A DNA stretch of 62,122 nucleotides from Euryarchaeota archaeon UBA28. GTDB taxonomy: Archaea > Thermoplasmatota > Poseidoniia > Poseidoniales > Thalassarchaeaceae. This document shows, piece by piece, positions 34,732 through 44,029 of the stretch; positions within the stretch are counted from its first letter, which is position 1, and every line of letters begins with the position of its first letter. Below the pieces are notes generated by a model. The model did not search any database and was not told where the DNA came from. It saw only the letters and a program-made list of their open reading frames with translations. The DNA is taken from the NCBI GenBank assembly GCA_002501605.1, contig DANW01000021.1, forward strand, positions 1-62,122. The letters are read 5' to 3'. Made by a program: the position numbers and the translations under genes.

Positions 34732-36255
34732 ATGCAGATAGGTAACAGCGAATTCACAAAACCGAGAAAACAATTAATTTTGCCTCTTTTCGAGGGTAAC
34801 GATAAGCCTCCAAATAACTCTTTGGCCGGATTATCCAGAGTACAGAGGGGACTAGTCAGGGACGCGCTCAATTCTCAGGAGTTTGACGGCAAGAAGGGCA
34901 AGAAGATGACACTTTGGACACCTGGGTGTAACATTGTGCTTGTAGGAATGGGCAATAGAGATAGTTTGAACCACAAAATCGCGCGTAATACTGGGGCTAG
35001 GACCATCTCCTCATTGTCAAAAAAGAATGGAGTCGGGATCACGGTCAGGTTCACATCAGGCTGGACAGCCGATAGAATGTTGGATTTCGCTGAAGGAATG
35101 ATGCTAAGAGATTATGAGTTCTTAGAGCACCAAGAAGTCCCAGACGAACACATAAATGACGAGTGGGATGTAGATTTCCAAGCCAGTTCAAGGTACCAAA
35201 AAGCACTTTCCGAAAGACTTTTGCTAATTCAATCGGTAACTAGTGGGGTGCATTTAGCACGCGATCTAGGTAACGAGCCAGCTAATATTCTCTATCCAAT
35301 GGAGTATGCAAGAAGGGCCTTAGAATGGGCCGAAGATAAAGAAAATGTATCTGTCGAAGTTTATGATTGGGATAAGTTGCACGACCTTGGAATGGGCGGC
35401 CTGATTAATGTCGGAAAGGGTAGTGACAGGAAGCCCTGCATGGTACTATTCACACTCAATCCAGATGCCGATGTGGGTGTACGAAGACCTTGTATTGTTG
35501 GGAAAGGAATTACTTTTGATACTGGAGGAATATCCATCAAGCCAACCAGTGGCATGTGGGATATGAAATATGATATGTGTGGCGCAGCTACTGTATTTGG
35601 ACTCATGGAGGCGTTGCATTCCACAGGTTACAAGAGACGCGTGAATGGAATCTCCTGTCTTGCAGAGAATATGCCTGGGTCTGGTGCCTATCGACCGGGG
35701 GACGTCTTCAAGACTTATTCAGGAAAGACGGTAGAAGTATTCAGTACGGATGCAGAGGGGAGAAATGTCCTTTCGGATGGGCTATGGAAAGCGGGAGAGT
35801 TTGATCCAGAATATATCGTGGACCTGGCTACCTTGACTGGGGCTGTCATTGTAGCCTTGGGGAATCAGATTTCAGGGATGTGGTCAAATGATGATAATGT
35901 CGCATCTAAACTAAAAAACGCGGCGGAAAGAAGTGGAGAGGAGGTTTGGAGAATGCCGTTGAACGATCAGTTCCGAAAGTACATGACTGACTCCGCATTT
36001 GCAGATATAAGAAACGGTTCAATAGGGGGAAGAGCCGGTTCATCAAACACTGCCGCTGCTTTCCTAGAGTTCTTCGTTCCCAACAGAGGGTTCGAAAAGG
36101 ATGGAGAGAAGATACCATGGGTACATCTAGACATCGCTGGATCGGCATGGGGTCCAGGATCAAAAGCCGGCTCAGAGAGTGTCAATCCACTTTTCCAGTA
36201 TGGGACATCAGGGATACACGTCAGGACCCTTCACAGGCTTATTACCGAAAACTAG
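34732..36255 (+). CDS. leucyl aminopeptidase, M17 family
   Basis: 507 residues. M17 enzymes remove N-terminal residues from peptides in the cytosol with two metals. The catalytic C-terminal half holds VGKGITFDTGGISIKP (metal lysine and aspartate), the STDAEGRNVLSDG metal/bicarbonate site and DLATLTGA, in order. The N-terminal 200 residues form the usual divergent macro-like domain. With the carboxypeptidase just upstream it supports peptide use. Its stop abuts the stop of dnaK on the other strand (TAG/CTA), leaving no gap. Confidence 0.95.
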   Translation: MQIGNSEFTKPRKQLILPLFEGNDKPPNNSLAGLSRVQRGLVRDALNSQEFDGKKGKKMTLWTPGCNIVLVGMGNRDSLNHKIARNTGARTISSLSKKNGVGITVRFTSGWTADRMLDFAEGMMLRDYEFLEHQEVPDEHINDEWDVDFQASSRYQKALSERLLLIQSVTSGVHLARDLGNEPANILYPMEYARRALEWAEDKENVSVEVYDWDKLHDLGMGGLINVGKGSDRKPCMVLFTLNPDADVGVRRPCIVGKGITFDTGGISIKPTSGMWDMKYDMCGAATVFGLMEALHSTGYKRRVNGISCLAENMPGSGAYRPGDVFKTYSGKTVEVFSTDAEGRNVLSDGLWKAGEFDPEYIVDLATLTGAVIVALGNQISGMWSNDDNVASKLKNAAERSGEEVWRMPLNDQFRKYMTDSAFADIRNGSIGGRAGSSNTAAAFLEFFVPNRGFEKDGEKIPWVHLDIAGSAWGPGSKAGSESVNPLFQYGTSGIHVRTLHRLITEN

Positions 36256-38136
36256 CTACTCATCGGTGTCCTCAGAATCAACTTCCTCGAAGTCCGCCTC
36301 TACGACATCATCTGTGTTACTTGATTCCTGTTCTTCGGCCATTTCCGCGGCGGCTGCTTCGTAAAGCTTGGCTGAAACTTCATGAAGGGACTCTTCGACT
36401 TCTGCCATCTTTGCCTGAACAGCTGCTTCATCTAACTCATCAACGTCAATGGTCTTGTCATCTTTGGTTATCAATGACCTGAGTTCTTCTAGCTTTGCAT
36501 GAATGGGCTCAGTATCAAGATCAGATATTTTTTCAGCAGCTTCCTTTAGCATTTTAGTTGATTGGTATACCATTCCATCTGCAGAATTAATCAGCGTAAC
36601 TCCTGCCTTCCTCCTCTTATCCTCCGAAGCGAACTCTTCGGCCTCTGAAATCTTAGCTTTTATTTCATCTTCAGATAGAGAAGTCTGACTCTCGATTTTA
36701 ATCGACTGCTCAGTCCCGGTACCAAGATCTTTGGCTGAAACATTGACAATTCCGTTAGCGTCAATGTCGAAGGTGACTTCAATTTGGGGAATGCCCCTTG
36801 GAGAAGGGGGGATACCCATTAGATGGAACCTTCCTAGAGTAATGTTGTCCTTTGCAAATTCCCTTTCCCCCTGCAACACGTGGACTTCCACTGCAGGTTG
36901 GTTATCAGCGGCTGTTGAGAATGTCTCTGATCTTCGAGTTGGAATAGTAGTATTCCTCTCAATCATAGTAGTCATTATTCCGCCAAGAGTTTCGATTCCC
37001 AGGGTCAATGGAGTAACATCGAGCAGGAGAACGTCTGTAACTCCCTCATCGCCAGTAATTATCCCTGCTTGCAAGACAGCTCCGACTGCAACGGCTTCAT
37101 CGGGATTTATTCCCTTGAAGGGTGGCTTACCAACTTCCTTCTCAATGGCTTCCTGAACTGCAGGAACCCTTGTTGAACCACCAACGAGTAAGACCTTGTC
37201 GACATTGCCTTTCTTGATTCCAGCGTCCTTCATAGCCCTGCGAGTAGGAGCCATTGTCCTCTCTACCAGATCTTCTATGAGGCTCTCAAATTTAGCTCTG
37301 GAAAGAGAGATGTCAAGATGTTCCGGCTGGCCATCACCATTCATCGTGATGAATGGTAAATTGATTTGGGTGGTAGCAGTTCCAGAGAGCTCAATCTTAG
37401 CCTTCTCGGCAGCCTCTCTTAACCTGGTAAGAGCTGTAACGTCACTTGAAAGATCTATTCCGGTCGATTTCTTGAACTCGGATACCAGCCAATCGATGAC
37501 AACTTCATCGAAATCATCCCCTCCAAGACGATTGTCTCCACTGGTGGCTTTGACCTCGATCTGAGGTTGACCATCCACTTGGTAGATTTCAAGAACTGAT
37601 ACATCGAATGTTCCGCCTCCCAAATCGTAGACCAATATCGTTTGATCGTCGTCTTTGTCTACTCCGTATGCAAGTGCGGCCGCTGTAGGCTCATTGATAA
37701 TTCTGAGGACCTCTAGGCCGGCTATTCTCCCCGCATCTTTAGTTGCCTGCCTTTGTGCGTCTGTGAAGTATGCGGGACAGGTTATCACAGCTTGCTTAAC
37801 TTCTCGTCCAAGGTAGTCTTCAGCATCGGATTTTAGCTTCTGAAGAATGAATGCCGAAATCTCCTGTGGAGTATATTCTGACCCATCGATATCTGTCTTC
37901 CAGTCAGTCCCCATCTCTCTTTTTACGGACATTATGGTCCTCTCGGAATTGGTTACTGCTTGGCGTTTAGCTGTTATCCCTACGACCCTGTCCCCCTCAT
38001 TCTTAGAAAAGGCAACGACACTTGGAGTTGTCCTTGATCCTTCCGAGTTAGGGATTACCACCGGTTTCCCCGCCTCTAAGGTCGCTACACAGCTATTTGT
38101 TGTTCCTAAATCTATTCCAATTACTGGTCCAGTCAT
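36256..38136 (-). CDS. dnaK: chaperone DnaK (Hsp70)
   Basis: 626 residues. Signatures are GIDLGTTNSCVA at the N-terminus, VYDLGGGTFDVSVLE near 190, and LLVGGSTRVPAVQ near 325. The substrate domain starts LLDVTPLTLGIETLGG, and the tail is acidic (ending EEVDSEDTDE). ATP-dependent folding of nascent or damaged proteins is its role. The usual partners grpE and dnaJ are not adjacent. Instead an Hsp20-like gene lies 22 bases upstream on the same strand. Archaeal DnaK genes are acquired from bacteria, and this one is fully bacterial in type. Confidence 0.97.
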   Translation of the reverse strand: MTGPVIGIDLGTTNSCVATLEAGKPVVIPNSEGSRTTPSVVAFSKNEGDRVVGITAKRQAVTNSERTIMSVKREMGTDWKTDIDGSEYTPQEISAFILQKLKSDAEDYLGREVKQAVITCPAYFTDAQRQATKDAGRIAGLEVLRIINEPTAAALAYGVDKDDDQTILVYDLGGGTFDVSVLEIYQVDGQPQIEVKATSGDNRLGGDDFDEVVIDWLVSEFKKSTGIDLSSDVTALTRLREAAEKAKIELSGTATTQINLPFITMNGDGQPEHLDISLSRAKFESLIEDLVERTMAPTRRAMKDAGIKKGNVDKVLLVGGSTRVPAVQEAIEKEVGKPPFKGINPDEAVAVGAVLQAGIITGDEGVTDVLLLDVTPLTLGIETLGGIMTTMIERNTTIPTRRSETFSTAADNQPAVEVHVLQGEREFAKDNITLGRFHLMGIPPSPRGIPQIEVTFDIDANGIVNVSAKDLGTGTEQSIKIESQTSLSEDEIKAKISEAEEFASEDKRRKAGVTLINSADGMVYQSTKMLKEAAEKISDLDTEPIHAKLEELRSLITKDDKTIDVDELDEAAVQAKMAEVEESLHEVSAKLYEAAAAEMAEEQESSNTDDVVEADFEEVDSEDTDE

Positions 38137-38158
38137 TTTTGTTCCTCCGTTTGATAGG

Positions 38159-38755
38159 CTAAGCCTTATCGAAAATAATGTCTAGAATACCATTGTTCAG
38201 GCTCCACTCTGAAACTGAAGTCGCCGCTTGTGGCAGGTTGATACTCTTTATTGGCCTAAGTTGGGTTCTTCTCATAATCTGGAGAACTTTGCCCCCATGA
38301 GACAGGATCAGCTCGAAGCTGGTTTCATCTAAATCGATTATATTTGAGACGTCTATCGTAACGAACATTGAATCGCCATCGACATAAGTATCTTCCAGAG
38401 GGACGTCGCACTCTTCTTCCTGTTCATCTTCTAGTTTCACGTCAGCAGGTTCTTCGTCGGGCCCGACTTGGACGTTAATCCCCATATTCTTGAACATCTC
38501 CGAGAATCCTTCTGGATGATTCATGAAGGCTTCCATTTGCTTCCTGAAATTCTCAGGATCTCCTTGGAAGTTCATTTTGACGTTGCTATTGTAGATCATC
38601 TCCGCATCAATGCCCATACTTTCGAATTGCTGGCGAATTCTGGAGATAGTATCTTCAAGCTCAGACCTGTCTATGGGCATCCCCATCTGACTGAAGAGAT
38701 TCAGCATCTGCTGTATCATTTTTTGTTCCCATTCGTCGGAATTTGAGTTCCCCAT
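38159..38755 (-). CDS. Hsp20-like (alpha-crystallin-fold) protein
   Basis: 198 residues. The first half is helical and Gln/Met-rich (QQMLNLFSQMGMP), followed by an acidic linker with many Glu. The last 75 residues look like an alpha-crystallin/CS beta-sandwich: DSMFVTIDVSNI, ELILSHGGKVLQIMRR and a final NNGILDIIFDK strand. It precedes dnaK and is divergent from the chaperonin gene, a stress context that supports the call. Similarity to haloarchaeal GvpH/Hsp20-type proteins is by pattern only. It could be a small heat-shock protein or a DnaK co-factor. Confidence 0.65.
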   Translation of the reverse strand: MGNSNSDEWEQKMIQQMLNLFSQMGMPIDRSELEDTISRIRQQFESMGIDAEMIYNSNVKMNFQGDPENFRKQMEAFMNHPEGFSEMFKNMGINVQVGPDEEPADVKLEDEQEEECDVPLEDTYVDGDSMFVTIDVSNIIDLDETSFELILSHGGKVLQIMRRTQLRPIKSINLPQAATSVSEWSLNNGILDIIFDKA

Positions 38756-38776
38756 TTGACCACTACTTAACCATCG

Positions 38777-38834
38777 GTTGTATAGTCGGAGAGCAATTCC
38801 CTATATGAATATGTTCATTTTGTGAATGGAATAT
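38777..38834. promoter_or_regulatory. divergent chaperone promoter region with GAATAT direct repeats
   Basis: The 141 bases between the Hsp20-like and chaperonin ATGs contain a minus-strand CTATACAAC (38785-38777), about 30 bases before the Hsp20-like start. GAATAT occurs twice, at 38807-38812 and 38829-38834, exactly 22 bases apart or about two helical turns, next to another TATA-like CTATATG. That layout suits a regulator bound on one face of the DNA. Sequence evidence only. Confidence 0.35.
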
Positions 38835-38896
38835 CAGAAAAATAAGGGCTTGTCAGTAATGGAGAGCTTGAAATCTATTGCTTGATTCCGACCATC

Positions 38897-40510
38897 ATGG
38901 TTCAGGCTGAGCACGATGTTGCAATTCAAGACACCGATCGATTAGAGGGTCGTGCGGCTTTGGTGAATAATGTCAAGGCGGCCGTTGCACTTGCCGGGGC
39001 TGTAAGATCAACCCTTGGACCTAGAGGCTTAGACAAAATGCTGGTCGACGCAGATGGAGGGAGTCTGGTTACCAACGACGGAGTCACTGTGATTGAAACT
39101 GCCAAGGTTGAACATCCCACTGCTAGATTGTTAATATCCGCATCTTCATCACAAGACAAATCGGCAAGGGACGGCACAACATCGACTGTCATTCTGACTG
39201 CAGAATTACTACAGAATTCTCTAGAGCTAGTTAGAATGGGCATTCACCCTTCCACAATAATCAGTGGCTATGTACAGGCTGAGAGAGAAGCTATCTCCGA
39301 ACTGGAAAGAATATCAAGGCGTGCTGATTATCCAGATGGAGTAAAATCGGTAATCTCAACGACATTGGCAGGGAAAATAAGTACTTCATTGGCATCTCAT
39401 ATTACGGACATCGCAATAGAAGCTGCTGGGATACTATCGGAGGAGGATGGGGGCGATGACTTGGAAAGATTGAGAGTGAAGAGGCTTGAGGTGGGGGGCG
39501 GTTTATCCACAGATAGCTCACTAGTAAACGGCCTCATGATTGCGAAATCGAGAGTGGACATGGGAACTCCTGAAGCTTCCAGAGGGGGCACGATAGCCAT
39601 AATCGACGGCGGATTGGAAAATGCAAAATTGGAGATGGAGGCCGAGATTGAAGCTAGTAGCCCTGGTGTCCTCAGGGGCTTTCATGAGAGGTCTCTTGCA
39701 AACCTCAAGAAGTCGGTCGATCACCTTTCATCACTGGGCGTGGATCTGCTTATTGTCAGAGATGGAATCTCAGAAGAAGCGATATCGATGCTGTCGGATT
39801 CGGGAATTACAACTTACAGGCGGTTTGAGAGAGGTGACTTGGAGATCCTATCCAGAATCACGGGAGCGAGGATAATAAGAGACCCAGCAAGGGCTTCTGG
39901 GGAAGATCTTGGTATTTTTTCAGGCAGGAAGGAAGAGTCAATTGCAGGTGTGACACACACGACCATCGAAGGTTCCGAAATGGGTGCTCTTACTGTGGTC
40001 TTTAGGGGGACCTCTCCGCAGATCAGAGAAGAATCGATGAGGGCTTTTGATGATGCTATGGGTGTATCTTTCAGAATGCTCAGAGACCCAAGAGTCGTTC
40101 CAGGAGGAGGCGCCATTCAAACCCATTTAGCTAGGCATATTAGGTCATTCGCATTGAGAAACCCAGGACGAGAGCAGTTAGCAATGGAGGCTTATGCGGC
40201 CGCTCTCGAAGTAATTCCCCGAACTTTGGCCGAGAATGCTGGCCTAGACCCAATAGATGTGTTACTAGATTTGTCTGCAGAACAGGCATCTGATGTAGTT
40301 GATGGAGCTTGGATTGGACTCGATGCGATCACTGGAAAGAAGGCTAGTATGGATCAGCTGGGAATTTTGGACCCGCTTTTTGTAACAAGCCACTCAATAT
40401 CTGGTTCCACGGAGGCGGCAATTAGTGTTCTGAGGATAAATGATGTCCTGTGGGCGAAGCAGGATCCGACCACCCCTGACTGGAAGGACGAGGAGGATCA
40501 GGAAGACTGA
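38897..40510 (+). CDS. thermosome subunit (group II chaperonin), divergent
   Basis: 537 residues from ATG 38897. Group II chaperonin blocks are STLGPRGLDKMLVD (39-51), VTNDGVTVIE (58-67), an RDGTTSTVIL block (91-100), FDDAMG with the catalytic aspartate, VVPGGGAIQ, and LEVIPRTLAENAGLDPIDVLL. The nucleotide motif normally reads GDGTT; here arginine replaces the first glycine. That hints at altered ATP handling and a specialised paralogue. ATP-driven protein folding in a stacked double ring is the family role. Its end overlaps the convergent threonine dehydrogenase by 13 bases. Confidence 0.93.
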   Translation: MVQAEHDVAIQDTDRLEGRAALVNNVKAAVALAGAVRSTLGPRGLDKMLVDADGGSLVTNDGVTVIETAKVEHPTARLLISASSSQDKSARDGTTSTVILTAELLQNSLELVRMGIHPSTIISGYVQAEREAISELERISRRADYPDGVKSVISTTLAGKISTSLASHITDIAIEAAGILSEEDGGDDLERLRVKRLEVGGGLSTDSSLVNGLMIAKSRVDMGTPEASRGGTIAIIDGGLENAKLEMEAEIEASSPGVLRGFHERSLANLKKSVDHLSSLGVDLLIVRDGISEEAISMLSDSGITTYRRFERGDLEILSRITGARIIRDPARASGEDLGIFSGRKEESIAGVTHTTIEGSEMGALTVVFRGTSPQIREESMRAFDDAMGVSFRMLRDPRVVPGGGAIQTHLARHIRSFALRNPGREQLAMEAYAAALEVIPRTLAENAGLDPIDVLLDLSAEQASDVVDGAWIGLDAITGKKASMDQLGILDPLFVTSHSISGSTEAAISVLRINDVLWAKQDPTTPDWKDEEDQED

Positions 40511-41463
40511 TTTTTCCTGAGATTATCTAACATTTCGTCCACCATTCTATCCAAATTGAAATTGGCCTCCCAGCCCCAATCATCTTTAGCTGGATTATCA
40601 TCAACATCATCTGGCCAAGAGTCGGCAACCTTCTGTCTGAAATCGGGATTGAAATCACATGTGAATTCTGGAATTCTGAAGGAAATTCTATCCGCCAACT
40701 CTCCAGCAGTGAATGAGCACCCTCTGATATTGTAACCAGCCCTAGATGTACCGAGTCTGCTCCCATCGGCCTGCATTATCATTTCTGTTGCCCTGATTGC
40801 GTCATCGATATACATCATTGGGAGTCTGGTATCCTCACTAACAAAGCAATTGTAATGCCCATCATTAATTGCTGCTCGGAAGATGTCGACTGCATAGTCA
40901 GTAGTTCCTCCTCCTGCAGGTGCTTTCCATGAGATCAGACCGGGGAATCTGAGTCCTCTGATGTCAACCCCGTATTGTTTGAAATAATTCATACCCAAGA
41001 CCTCTCCTGTGACTTTTGTCTTACCATAAGTCGTAGAAGGGTTTAGGGTTGCTTTTTGTGGTGCAACCTTTGGCGAGTCTGGGCCAAAAACTGCTATTGA
41101 AGAAGGCGCGAATACCTTCAACCCAAAATCTCTAGCCACGTCCAACACAGTAACAGTTCCGCCGACATTCACCCTATGACAGAGCTCTGGATTTTTCTCA
41201 CCGGTAGCGGATAAAATTGCAGCGAGATGGTAAACTGTCCCAATTCCCTCACCAGTGACTGTTTTCTCCATAGCTTCGCCATCTAATACACTTAGATTAC
41301 AAAATGGCCCTTCTGGAAAGTATCGATCATCATTTGGTTCTCTGATGTCTGTAGCGAGAACAGTATCATTACCATGCTTTTTCCTTAGTTCCGAAACCAA
41401 TTCAGTTCCTATCTGGCCTAGTGCCCCTGTGACAAGAATTCTGTCCCCGGGCGGCTCGACCAT
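40498..41463 (-). CDS. L-threonine 3-dehydrogenase-like short-chain epimerase-family protein
   Basis: About 321 residues from ATG 41463. The extended SDR fold begins ILVTGALGQIGTEL (NAD site) and has YHLAAILS and the catalytic APSSIAVFG plus TTYGKTK (Tyr-x-x-x-Lys). The LRFPGLISW and YNIRGCSFTAGEL blocks match the epimerase-like L-threonine dehydrogenases of Thermoplasma and Bacteroidetes rather than sugar epimerases. It converts threonine to 2-amino-3-ketobutyrate with NAD. KBL is not in the window. The frame is open further upstream, but the good start is 41463. Confidence 0.88.
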   Translation of the reverse strand: MVEPPGDRILVTGALGQIGTELVSELRKKHGNDTVLATDIREPNDDRYFPEGPFCNLSVLDGEAMEKTVTGEGIGTVYHLAAILSATGEKNPELCHRVNVGGTVTVLDVARDFGLKVFAPSSIAVFGPDSPKVAPQKATLNPSTTYGKTKVTGEVLGMNYFKQYGVDIRGLRFPGLISWKAPAGGGTTDYAVDIFRAAINDGHYNCFVSEDTRLPMMYIDDAIRATEMIMQADGSRLGTSRAGYNIRGCSFTAGELADRISFRIPEFTCDFNPDFRQKVADSWPDDVDDNPAKDDWGWEANFNLDRMVDEMLDNLRKNQSS

Positions 41464-41570
41464 GGAGCTCCCCAAAGCTGGAGCTACTTGGTCATTGATG
41501 TTCGATATTGACCATTTATCGACCCAATGTTGATATGCGAGGCATGATGGGTTCAAACCCCGTTGATTAC

Positions 41571-43217
41571 ATGAAGTATGTCGTAGTGACGGGTGGAGTC
41601 CTATCTGGATTGGGTAAAGGGGTAACTGCAAGTAGCATCGGAGTTCTTCTGAAATCGGCTGGACTTAGGGTTACTTCAATCAAGATTGATCCATATCTAA
41701 ACAGCGATGCTGGAACTATGTCTCCGTTTGAACATGGAGAGGTTTTCGTTCTCGATGATGGGGGGGAAGTGGATCTTGATTTGGGGAATTATGAGAGATT
41801 TTTGGATATTGCACTCACAAGAGACAATAATATCACAACCGGAAAGGTGTATGCTAATGTAATCGATAAGGAGAGGAGGGGGGACTATCTTGGAAAGACC
41901 GTACAAGTTGTTCCGCACATCACAAATGAAATCCAGGAATGGATAGAAAGGGTGGCTCATGTCCCCGCAGATGGTTCGTCTGAAACTCCAGACGCATGTG
42001 TGATTGAGCTAGGGGGGACAGTTGGAGATATTGAGAGTGCACCATTCATCGAAGCACTACGTCAATTCCAATTCAGAGCTGGAAAAGGAAATGTCTGTTT
42101 CGTTCACGTCAGTTTAGTGCCAGTTATGGGCCCAGTAGGAGAACAGAAAACAAAACCTACTCAACACACTGTCAAGGAATTGAGAGGCTTAGGAATAATT
42201 CCTGATATTCTTGTTTGTAGGTCTGAGAAGCCACTTGACTCCGAGACGAAGTCCAAGCTAGCCGCATTCTGTCATGTGGATGAAGACGCTGTTGTTTCCG
42301 CACATGACGTTTCCAATCTATATCAGATTCCAATATCACTCTTTGAGCAGTCCGTTCTACAGAAGGTTTCGGTCCATCTAGGCTTTCAAGTTCCGGCTAA
42401 GTTGCCAATACTGGATGAATGGAGGATGATGGCCGACAAGGTGGATATTCTGGAAGATGAGGTTAGAATTGCAATGGTAGGTAAATACACTGGACTTTCG
42501 GACTCATATCTATCAGTGATTAAAGCTCTACAACATAGCGCATTCGCAGTTGGCAGAAAATTGCAGATAGACTGGATAGAGTCCACTGATCTGGACCCAA
42601 ATGATAGGACTGAGAATCATGAAGAAGCTTGGAGGATGCTGAAGTCAGCGGACGGAATATTAGTACCTGGAGGATTTGGGAATCGTGGTGTTGAGGGGAA
42701 GATCGCTGCTGCGAATTATGCCAGAGTCAATGAAGTTCCATATCTTGGAGTATGCTTAGGTTTGCAAATAGCGACGATAGAGTTCTGTAGAAATGTTCTG
42801 AATATTGAGAGTGCCAATTCAGCTGAGTTCGATGAGGACGCTCCTGTACATGCTGTAGTTTTCATGCCTGAGATTTCAAAGACACACATGGGGGGAACAA
42901 TGAGGCTTGGTTCCAAGCCCACTCCTTTCCTAGTGGACGATTGCAAGATTAGAAGGCTCTACGGGGGAGTGGACCATGTCAACGAACGTCATAGGCACCG
43001 CTACGAGGTGAATCCGGATCTTATCGAGGATATTGAGGCATCAGGGCTTGTATACGTTGGAAAGGACGAGACTGGTAAAAGATGTGAGATTATGGAGCTC
43101 GACGGTCATCCATATTATGTGGGTACACAATATCATCCAGAGTTCAAGTCTAGACCGGGGAGGCCCAGTCCCCCCTTCCTTGGATTACTGAAAGCTGCGT
43201 GTGGGCAAGAAATATAA
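41571..43217 (+). CDS. pyrG: CTP synthase
   Basis: 548 residues from ATG 41571, where MKYVVVTGGVLSGLGKG is the canonical N-terminus. The synthase domain includes TSIKIDPYLNSDAG and the GEVFVLDDGGEVDLDLGNYERF region. The glutaminase domain from about 290 has the nucleophile cysteine in GVCLGLQIA and the His-Glu pair in YHPEFKSRPG. It makes CTP from UTP with glutamine. In-frame starts up to 41508 would add residues with no family match. Confidence 0.97.
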   Translation: MKYVVVTGGVLSGLGKGVTASSIGVLLKSAGLRVTSIKIDPYLNSDAGTMSPFEHGEVFVLDDGGEVDLDLGNYERFLDIALTRDNNITTGKVYANVIDKERRGDYLGKTVQVVPHITNEIQEWIERVAHVPADGSSETPDACVIELGGTVGDIESAPFIEALRQFQFRAGKGNVCFVHVSLVPVMGPVGEQKTKPTQHTVKELRGLGIIPDILVCRSEKPLDSETKSKLAAFCHVDEDAVVSAHDVSNLYQIPISLFEQSVLQKVSVHLGFQVPAKLPILDEWRMMADKVDILEDEVRIAMVGKYTGLSDSYLSVIKALQHSAFAVGRKLQIDWIESTDLDPNDRTENHEEAWRMLKSADGILVPGGFGNRGVEGKIAAANYARVNEVPYLGVCLGLQIATIEFCRNVLNIESANSAEFDEDAPVHAVVFMPEISKTHMGGTMRLGSKPTPFLVDDCKIRRLYGGVDHVNERHRHRYEVNPDLIEDIEASGLVYVGKDETGKRCEIMELDGHPYYVGTQYHPEFKSRPGRPSPPFLGLLKAACGQEI

Positions 43218-43250
43218 TAGGTTGAAATATCATTCTCTCCTGTTCTGGCT

Positions 43251-43991
43251 GTGAGATGCCTAGGTGTTGATTTGGGAGGTAGTGGTTTCAGACTAGGGGT
43301 CTTTGATGTAGAGACCGGAATCCTTTGTAGTAAATGGGAAGTTATAGCTCATGAGGGAGATACCAAACCATCGAGTATAGTCCCCAGAATCAGAGATTCA
43401 ATAATTGATATCGGATGGTCTGGACCGATAGGGGTGGGCTTCCCAGGGGTAGTATCTGATGGTAGGATTCTGACGGCCCCCAACCTTGGAGATGAATGGA
43501 TGGAATTTGATCTCAAAGGAGAGCTGGAAAATTTCCATCATGGGATTTTCACAATGATTAATGATGCTGATGCTGTTGCTTTGACGGAATATAGTTTAGG
43601 ATCTAGCAAAAATCAGAACGGAACAATATTAACTGTCACAATAGGCACTGGTATTGGCACAACGATACAAAGCGATGGGGCTATGGTTCCTAATTTGGAG
43701 TATGGCAGAAAACCTCATCCAAGACTAGAGGGAGCTCTTGAGTCCCATATCTCTGCCCGTACTAGGAGTGAGGAAGGGTTATCCATTGAGGAGTGGGCTA
43801 AAAGATTTCAAGAAGGCATAGAGTTTCTTGGAAGATTGACTGAGCCCGACTTGATCGTCCTTTATGGAGGAATTATGGAGCATTGGAGCGATTTCTCTGA
43901 CTTGATTTCTAGTGAAGCAAAGATTAAACCGGCCAGGTTCGCTACTGAAGCAGGAGCTCTCGGGGCCGCAATTGCGGCATCCAAGTTATGA
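43251..43991 (+). CDS. ROK-family kinase, polyphosphate-glucokinase-like
   Basis: 246 residues from a GTG start. The actin-like phosphate loop is GVDLGGSGFRLGVFD, the catalytic aspartate is in NDADAVAL, the second phosphate motif is VTIGTGIGTTI, and the adenosine motif is VLYGGIMEHW. GVGFPGVVSDG and VPNLEYG match actinobacterial polyphosphate glucokinases better than ATP-only glucokinases. It should phosphorylate glucose, possibly from polyphosphate. It follows pyrG by 33 bases. Confidence 0.85.
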   Translation: MRCLGVDLGGSGFRLGVFDVETGILCSKWEVIAHEGDTKPSSIVPRIRDSIIDIGWSGPIGVGFPGVVSDGRILTAPNLGDEWMEFDLKGELENFHHGIFTMINDADAVALTEYSLGSSKNQNGTILTVTIGTGIGTTIQSDGAMVPNLEYGRKPHPRLEGALESHISARTRSEEGLSIEEWAKRFQEGIEFLGRLTEPDLIVLYGGIMEHWSDFSDLISSEAKIKPARFATEAGALGAAIAASKL

Positions 43992-44029
43992 TTAATCCTA
44001 GACAGGTGACATAGTAGGAAATCAGCCTA

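Noticed and set aside
41551..41570. A T-arm-like GGGTTCAAACCCC before pyrG
   Set aside because: No acceptor, D or anticodon stems accompany it, so it is not a tRNA.
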